Assembly: GCF_019097595.1 (NCBI RefSeq)
Contig: NC_080717.1
Coordinates: 3,362,501-3,426,500 of the forward strand
Length of the DNA: 64,000 nt
Direction of reading: 5' to 3'
From: Hemibagrus wyckioides
Lineage: Eukaryota; Chordata; Actinopteri; Siluriformes; Bagridae
Shown piece after piece: positions 57,656 through 64,000 of the stretch. Under the pieces are notes generated by a model that worked only from the letters and a program-made list of their open reading frames with translations, made no database searches and was not told where the DNA came from. Each line of letters starts with the position of its first letter. Positions within the stretch are counted from its first letter, which is position 1. The position numbers and the translations under genes were made by a program.

Positions 57656-58215
57656 CAATGCTTTCTCCTGAATGCTAATTCGTTCTCCTGAAAAGCTAAT
57701 CCTAGCACACAGACACACAGCTTCATTTCCGAAGATCTTTTATCTGATTCAACAACGCTTCATTGTATTTTGCACTAAATATCAACAGACGTGTGGAATC
57801 CAGCTCTGTCGTCTACTGAAACCCCCCGCGGTTTAACGGCTCTCCGTCGCTAACCGCAGCATACGCCTTCCTTCATAAATACATTATTTCCTGTCTCTTA
57901 TTCACAGCTTGTCTCATCTGTGTGACGCCTCGTCGAGAAGTCAGCGAGAGTATAATTAGAATTAGAGCCGAGACACGGGCGCTATCGGAGTGGGCAAAAT
58001 GAAAAGGTAAAATATCTCCTAATTGCAGATGGCGGGGAGGAGTGTGGACACGCGGCCGCTCGCCCTAATCTTCCTCATCACCTAATCAACTCAACTGCTC
58101 CAATCACAGCGACTCCAACTGTTATAATTATCAAGTCTTTTACAGGAATATTCTTCATGGACTTTTTCCCCCTCACTAATAGCACATTTTATTCCTTAAA
58201 TTATGAGAAGATGAG
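57656..58215. promoter_or_regulatory. unique island between GA arrays, candidate regulatory element
   Basis: Non-repetitive, CpG-containing DNA: 'gagagtataattagaattag', 'agccgagacacgggcgctat', 'cggagtgggcaaaatgaaaa', 'atctcctaattgcagatggc' and 'cacgcggccgctcgcccta'. Its composition contrasts sharply with the GA arrays on both sides. The core is about 57830-58140. Confidence 0.38.
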
Positions 58216-58222
58216 CAGAAGA

Positions 58223-58263
<41 letters not shown>

Positions 58264-58379
58264 CACAGAAAAACAGACTCCAAGCAAAAGGGTGGCATGA
58301 GAGAAAGTGTTATAGAGAGAGAGAAGGAGAGAGAGAAAGACACAGAGACAGAAAGAAAGAGCGACAGACAAAGAGAGAT

Positions 58380-58419
<40 letters not shown>

Positions 58420-58547
58420 GGAAAGAGAGGGAGAAAGAGACAGATGGAGAGATAGTGGTGTGAAAGAGAAGGGAAACATAGGTAATATAGAGACAAATAA
58501 AGTGACAGAGAGGAGGAGAGGGAAAAAGTGAGACAGAAAGAAGGAGC

Positions 58548-58606
<59 letters not shown>

Positions 58607-59190
58607 AGAGATACAGGTATGGAAGAGAAGGGAGACAGAGAGAGAAAATGAAAAAGAGACAGAAGGAGAGAGAGAAAGAGCGACAAACAGACAGAGAATG
58701 AGAGAGAGACAGAGACGGAGAGATACAGGTGTGGAAGAGAAGACAGAAGGGAGACAGACAGAGAGACAGATAAAGTGACAGAGAGAGAAGGAGAGAGAAA
58801 GAGAGATGGAGAGAAAGAAAAAGTGACAGATAAAGAGAGAAATGGAGAATAGACAGAGAGACAGATGGAGAGATAATGGTGTGGTAGAGATGAAGACATA
58901 GAGAGACAGATAAAGTGACAGAGATAGTGGAGGAGGGGGAAAGAGAGAGAGACAGAAAGAAGGGGCAACAGAGACAGACAGAGAGAGAGAGAGAGACAAA
59001 GAGAGAGAGAGAGACAGAGATGGAGTGATACAGGTGTGGAAGAGAAGGGAGACAGAGAGAGAAAGTGGAAAAGAGACAGAAGGAGAGAGAGAGAAAGAGT
59101 GACAGAGAGAGAGAGAGAGAGAGAGAGATGGAGTGATAAAAAGGTGTGGAAGAGAAGTGTGAGATAAGGGTGAAGTAGAAAGCGTGTTGT
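58216..59190 (+). repeat. GA-rich array, block 2, same unit as block 1
   Basis: About 0.97 kb of purine DNA carrying the same 'agatacaggtatggaagaga' / 'agggagacagagag' motif at about 58450, 58611, 58726, 58870, 59029 and 59137, in the same orientation as block 1. Minus-strand frames of 334 and 301 codons are translations of the repeat in two phases. Confidence 0.95.
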
Positions 59191-59270
59191 AATCTGCAGC
59201 ATCAACTCTCGTCACTTCTCCGTTTTTTTTTTTTCACTTTTTCTTTTTCCTCCATAAACTCCTCCTCAAC
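59191..59270. other. short spacer with T-run
   Basis: Transition from the GA array, with a T-run at about 59222-59235. Confidence 0.4.
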
Positions 59271-59605
59271 TTTAAAGCCCTAATTGTGTAAAGTGGCAGA
59301 AAGTGATAGCAGTGAGAGAGTGGCGTCTCGGCCCTTTCGCTCGCGTTGACGCCAATTTGCTGCTTTTTAGGGGTTTTTTTTCTCCAGGGAAACAATCATT
59401 TCCCTCCTTATGGGCTGCAATGAGCGCTTTAATTTGATGGAAGAAGTAAAAAAAAAAAAAAAAAGGAAATATAATTTAGTTGTTTTTCGGTGCAATGGTT
59501 TGGGAAATTGCAAAGCAACGGAGAAAAAAAAACCTCCCCAGTTGAATTTTAATCACGGCTGCATTTTAATCATCTCACTAACAAATTCGAGATTGCGATA
59601 ACTAA
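59271..59605. promoter_or_regulatory. candidate conserved non-coding element
   Basis: Complex DNA with 'ctttcgctcgcgttgacgcc', 'caatttgctgctttttaggg', 'gggctgcaatgagcgcttta', 'atttgatggaagaagtaaa', 'gggaaattgcaaagcaacgg' and 'gctgcattttaatcatctca'. Two A-runs interrupt it. Only 80 bp separate it from GA block 2. Confidence 0.35.
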
Positions 59606-59821
59606 CGGTCTCCAGGAAGGCGGAATGTGTGGAATGTGTGGGGAATGAGGATATATATACGGTACTGAACGCTCTGTAGAAGGGATCCGAGCAGAGTGTC
59701 AGACATGAGAGGGAGAAATCCGAGCCTAAAGCAAGAGCATTAATGCTCATGTCTGTTTCCTCTTTTCTCTGATTTCCGGTTAGCTTTGAAGTTTTACATG
59801 AAAAAAATGAACACACTGTGA
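59606..59821. other. unique spacer
   Basis: Contains a small duplicated 'ggaatgtgt' and nothing else recognised. Confidence 0.4.
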
Positions 59822-60480
59822 GATAAGGCTGGGCGATATGATATGATTTAATATTAATATCACAATGGAGTTCGTCAAAATATACTTTTTTTCTGAGCTA
59901 TTAATTTTTAAAATTATATATGTGTATTCTAAAAAGTTTTTTATACATTTTCATCAGTGCTAATTATTTACAAATGATTAATTAATAATTAATATATTTT
60001 TTTCATTCTTTATTACAGATTTTTTTTTTAAAATAAATTCAAATACAATTTATGAAATATTAGATGTTTGACAATGTTTTTTACATTATTTTTTTAATGA
60101 GGCAGTAATGAATACAATTTATGGATTTTTTTTTAGATATATAATAAAGCTTTTTTTTTTATTATTTCTTTTAATGAGACATGAAGTTCATCAAAATATA
60201 CTTTTTTTCTGAGCTATTAATTTTTTAAATTATATTTGTGTATTGTAAAATTTTTGTATACATTTTTGTCACTTTTTGTCAGTTCTAATTATTTAAAATG
60301 ATTCATTAATAATCAGACTTTTTTTTTTTATAAATTAAGATACAATTTATGGAATTTTTTTTTGTAGATATTTGATAAAGGTTTTTTTAATTATTTTTTT
60401 TAATGAGGGAGTAATAAACACAATTTATGGAATTTATTGTAGATATGAGAGTACAAACTGTGTATCATAATACACAATCA
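59822..60480 (+). repeat. AT-rich tandem repeat, ~316 bp period
   Basis: 'ttcgtcaaaatatacttttt' followed by 'ctgagctattaattttt' at 59871 recurs as 'ttcatcaaaatatacttttt' at 60187 (316 bp). Within each unit 'acaatttatgga' words recur. The block opens with 'aaggctgggcgatatgatat', a motif I remember at the start of a fish repeat family. Confidence 0.82.
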
Positions 60481-60669
60481 CAGAAATGCCTTAAAGTATT
60501 CACTTTGTTCCATGTCACTTCCACTTCAACATAAGGAGCGTCTCCAAGCTTCCAGCGATCCTCCTTCACCATGAAATTCCATCATCTGTTGTCCTAAAGA
60601 CGGATCAATATCCTTTATATCCTTTTACATGTTCTCCTCCCTCTATCTGTTTCCCTTTCTTCCCATCCT
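60481..60669. other. unique spacer
   Basis: Complex sequence, nothing recognised. Confidence 0.4.
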
Positions 60670-60840
60670 GCTGGCTTCAGGAAACGAGGCTCAGCTGAGC
60701 GATTGAAAGGGTTGGACATCAGCGGGAGAGCGAGTGGGATGGACAGGATGAGTGGTGTCCCGAGAGAAGACAGACATCTGTCCTTTAATACCACAGGGAC
60801 AGACGGTCAATACGAGATCAATAGATTATTGAGCTGAAGT
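60670..60840. promoter_or_regulatory. candidate conserved non-coding island (weak)
   Basis: 'aaacgaggctcagctgagcg' (contains GCTCAGCTGAGC, a palindromic E-box) and 'cgagatcaatagattattga'. No repeats. Confidence 0.25.
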
Positions 60841-60961
60841 GTTTTATGCTAGCTTTGTGAAGAAATGTGGATGTCTTAACTCGGTCACATGGCACAGGAT
60901 TGAGTCTGGATACATTTCTGCTCATGTCATGGCTCAATCACGCTCCGGTATTATTGCTCTT

Positions 60962-61004
60962 CTTCTTCTTCTTATTATTATTATTATTATTATTATCATA
61001 GTAT
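60962..61004 (+). repeat. (TTC)n(TTA)n microsatellite
   Basis: Four to five TTC units pass into about nine TTA units. Confidence 0.93.
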
Positions 61005-61019
61005 TATATTACATTTGTT

Positions 61020-61201
61020 CAACAGAGGCCACACCTCCTTCACTAGGACAAACACTCAGGCCACAACTCCTTCACTACAACAGGTACAGAGGCCACACCT
61101 CCTTCATTAGGACAGGTACAGAGGCTACACCTCCTTCACTAGGATAGACACAGAGGCCACACCTCCTTCACTGGGATAAGTACAAACACCACACCTCCTT
61201 T
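61020..61201 (+). repeat. 32 bp minisatellite, cluster 1
   Basis: About 5.5 copies of 'aggacaggtacagaggccac' + 'acctccttcact'. The 102-codon frame through it is a translation of the units. Confidence 0.93.
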
Positions 61202-61449
61202 GCTCTCTCCATCTCTGCTTCCTGCTTCTGGTTTATTGTCAGATTTCTTTGTGTAGCTCGTGAGACAGAAATCACAGGACTGTCTGTAACTAACACATTG
61301 TGTGTATTAGCTCACACCAGTGTGTCCTAATGTCGAACAGTTTAACATATTTGTGGTGAAGTGCATGACTGTGGTTTGGAGAAAATGGTCTGTGAGTAAG
61401 AGGAGAGATCCATTATAGCAATTAGATGTTACTGATCACCATCTTGTCA

Positions 61450-61482
<33 letters not shown>

Positions 61483-62389
61483 GCTGTTTCACTGTCACTT
61501 CTGCTCTTTCAATCTCTTCATATCTCCATCATCATCCTCATCATCATCCTCACCCTGATTCTCTCTCAGTTTTAACTCTTATACTCTCTGTAGCTTGTGT
61601 TGCATTTCGCCCCGGTGCTTTATATAGTCAGCGTTTCCTCTTCTCATTACCGTGTTGCTATGGCACTTCATTAGCTTCACCTGGAGCTTTGTCTGTTTCA
61701 AATCCTTGTGCTTGCTATTATACCTTTAAAAAAAAATATTATATGCAAATTTATTGTAAAATAATAAAATATTCAGAGCTGAGGTGGTGTTTTGACACGG
61801 AGATAAATTTATCGCTGTGAAATATATATATTTTTTGCTATACCAGTACATTATTAATGTTTTCTAGAGAAATAAAAGAGAGTTTCATGATACAGTGATC
61901 GTTTATTGCTGCTATAAGATAAATGTTGAGGAAGTAACACCACTGAGTGTAACAATTAACGGACAAAAAGTAAGTTTACTGATAAAGAAAATATCGACGA
62001 TGAAAGGAGTTTTGTCTTTCTGTTATTGCTAAATGCTAACTAAACATCTTCTCTCAGTAAGTTAGTGCAGAAACACTAAGCTGTTAGAACAACAGCATTA
62101 GCGTAAACCTGAGTGAGTTAGCTTGTTACCTCCAAATCAGACAGTTTTGCAAGTAATGCAGCAGATTTTTACAGTAAAACTTTTTCACGGATATAGAAAG
62201 TGATTTCTTTGCACAAGCATTAATGATAACCCCAAGCCAAAGGTCTTTCAGTGCTATTAAACGTAACGAAGGAAATATCATTGTGTCTTTCTGCTCAGAA
62301 CAGAATGGTACATTTCTAACTTCGCATCCCTCCAACCTCCTCCTCTTTTAATATTTTTTTGTTGAAAATTGCTGCATAACACACAAATG
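61202..62389. other. complex unique region
   Basis: A CT tract at about 61448-61472 and (ATC)n-like sequence near 61530. No gene recognised. Confidence 0.4.
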
Positions 62390-62760
62390 GCTTCTATGAA
62401 AAGAGCAGACGCTAATTGCCAGCGAGAATGAGTAGAAACTGGCTAGCTCTGAAGCGTCTTTGTCTTTCTGTGAGCGAAAGCACTTAGAGAACAGATGAGT
62501 ACTCAGCACGGAGCCACGCTATTCACAGCTAAAAGCCTCATAACCATCATTCCGAGAGTGAAAACACACACACGCACACACACTGGCTTTCACCAGCTTG
62601 CTGTGTTTACAAGCCGTAATAGCGAGAGAGTGTGTGAACACACCACAACGAAGCTTTACAGCCTAATAAAATGTGTTGCTGGGGAGAGAAAGCTGCACTC
62701 TTACACTCCTGCTCATTACAGTAGAAACCCAGAGACACTAGCATCACACTAAGATCACAA
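62390..62760. promoter_or_regulatory. candidate conserved non-coding island (weak)
   Basis: Complex DNA with 'cagacgctaattgccagcga', 'gagtactcagcacggagcca' and 'tttacaagccgtaatagcga'. An 85-codon plus-strand frame (62495-62752) crosses it; the product is Thr/His-rich around a CA tract and not recognised. Confidence 0.25.
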
Positions 62761-63005
62761 CCGAGGTAGAGTGAGTCAGGGTTTTAGTGCTGGAGACTTC
62801 AGGAACAGTGAAGAAGGAGTGAGAGGATACACAGAAACACATACGAGTCAGGACAGCTTGTGGAGATAATGATCTAATAAAATAAATAATTCAATCTGAT
62901 ATAGTAAAGATTCTTTCTTTGTGTCATTTTCGGGTAAACTTTTAAAGTTCTATGTGTTAGGATCAAAGAGTGAGGAATCCATTTATATTTGTGTATTATT
63001 CTATA
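62761..63005. other. unique spacer
   Basis: Complex sequence leading into the second 32 bp cluster. Confidence 0.4.
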
Positions 63006-63390
63006 TAGCACAGTACAGGTACAGAGGCCATGCCTCTTTCACTAGGACAGGTACAGAGGCCACACCTCTTTCACTAGGACAGGTACAGAGGCCACACCTC
63101 TTTTACTTCACTAGGACTGACAGGCAGAGTGGCCATACTGCCTTTACTTTGACAGGTACAGAGGCCACACCTCCTTTACTAGGACAGGTAAAGAGACAAC
63201 ACCTCCTTTGTTATAATTAAACTGCACATAGACCACATCTCCTTCACTAAAGCTGACAGACACAGAAGCCATACCTACTTTTTTAGGACAGAAACAGAAG
63301 CCACACCTCCTTCTCTATAGGTACAAAATCCAAGTCTCATTTACTAGGACTAACAGGTACAGTAGCCACGCCTACTCTACTATGGCTGGC
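63006..63390 (+). repeat. 32 bp minisatellite, cluster 2
   Basis: About 11-12 copies of the cluster-1 unit in the same orientation. The first four are well preserved and the last half is decayed and irregular. Confidence 0.92.
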
Positions 63391-64000
63391 AGGTTAAAGT
63401 GTAATATGAAGCTTTGTGAACCTAGATAATTAAATGTACATTTAGTTTAACATTAAAAGTAAGTAATGCACATTTTTAAAAACATTTTTTACAGATAGAC
63501 TTTAAGCTTCAGCAGCTCCCGGGAGCTGTGTGACTGAACTAAACTGTGCTATATTGTTCAGGTTTAAAGATCTCTGCATCCTGAAATGTTTTGCATAATT
63601 TTTTTATTTAAGCAGTATAATGATGTCGTCTGGAAAACTTTAGAGTGCCGGATAATTGATTTCATTATCACAATTTTTCTAAAATGCCACATGCTCCTGA
63701 AACTTTCTGACACGTTTATATTTGTGTGCTGTAGTCGTTGTGTATATAATCCCACAACAACCAAATGATGATTGCAAATGATTGCATTCCTTCCCCCTTC
63801 TATCTCTTCATCTCTCTCTCTCTCTCTATAATAAAGGGATAGCAGTGATAGCAGGAGACACCTCCATAGTGTTGCCCTTCCCCATGTGTGTGTGTGTGTG
63901 TGTGTGAGGTGCCTCGGGCTGTCAGGCACAAGGAAGCCAAAAGGACAGAAGGGAAAAAAGGAAGGAAGGATTCAGAGAAATGCGTGTCTCTGCCTCTCTT
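63391..64000. other. complex region to window end
   Basis: A CT tract at about 63808-63828 and a GT tract at about 63884-63907. The 121-codon minus-strand frame (63564-63929) begins in those tracts and has no recognisable domain. Confidence 0.45.

Noticed and set aside
56520..57726. Minus-strand frames of 195, 204 and 220 codons
   Set aside because: Same cause: translation of GA block 1, no domain and no complex composition.
58201..59215. Long minus-strand open frames (334 and 301 codons) overlapping in two phases
   Set aside because: They are Ser/Leu/Phe translations of a GA-rich array. A CT-rich strand has few stop codons in any frame, and two phases are open at once.

Overview
This is a stretch of vertebrate nuclear DNA, almost certainly from a ray-finned fish and probably an ostariophysan such as a catfish. 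I infer this from Tc1-like transposon relics with typical teleost ends, tRNA-derived SINE copies with teleost-type tails, dispersed repeats ending in (GAAT)n, and an extreme density of (CA)n, (GA)n, (AAT)n and (GATA)n microsatellites. The species call rests on remembered repeat families and was not searched. Base composition is AT-rich and CpG-poor outside a few islands of unique sequence.

I can support no complete protein-coding gene and no functional RNA gene. The long open frames are translations of simple repeats, and the rest are short frames without recognisable domains. The coding-derived sequences I do recognise are transposase relics: two ~550 bp Tc1-like derivatives that keep only the N-terminal helix-turn-helix part (5.1 kb and 25.1 kb), a fragment of the same family at 54.5 kb, a Tc1 end-to-end derivative at 22.9 kb whose interior is a 50 bp hairpin, and a decayed DDE-domain fragment at 41.6 kb. 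One weak exon-like interval lies near 53.0 kb.

Layout: 0-1.6 kb is a dispersed-repeat tail plus (AAT)n arrays. 1.6-4.2 kb is a 66 bp minisatellite with a 198 bp three-monomer higher-order repeat. 5.1-6.3 kb holds a Tc1 relic and a 30 bp minisatellite. 7.75-9.1 kb holds three ~197 bp tandem units and T-rich duplications. 10.7-12.2 kb holds a dispersed repeat and a SINE cluster. 12.4-15.7 kb is purine-rich DNA and microsatellites. 16.4-17.3 kb and 20.6-21.4 kb are minisatellites. 22.9-27.9 kb holds transposons, SINEs and a foldback element. 28.4-29.35 kb is dense microsatellites. 29.36-32.67 kb is a 3.3 kb satellite of 24 and 19 bp monomers. 33-45.5 kb is mixed unique DNA, microsatellites and some conserved-looking intervals. 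46.5-48.9 kb is a degenerate minisatellite containing an inverted segment. 50.5-54.7 kb holds SINEs and the second dispersed-repeat copy. 56.6-59.2 kb is two GA-rich arrays around a unique island. 59.8-60.5 kb is AT-rich tandem DNA. 61.0 and 63.0 kb are two clusters of one 32 bp minisatellite.

Between the arrays are islands of complex, non-repetitive sequence rich in TAAT, TGACAG, ATGCAAAT and similar motifs, for example 37.5-38.5, 41.2-41.4, 48.96-49.14, 57.8-58.1 and 59.3-59.6 kb. These look like conserved non-coding elements, so the window may be an intron or gene desert beside a developmental gene. That is inference from sequence texture only; alignment to other fish genomes would decide it.
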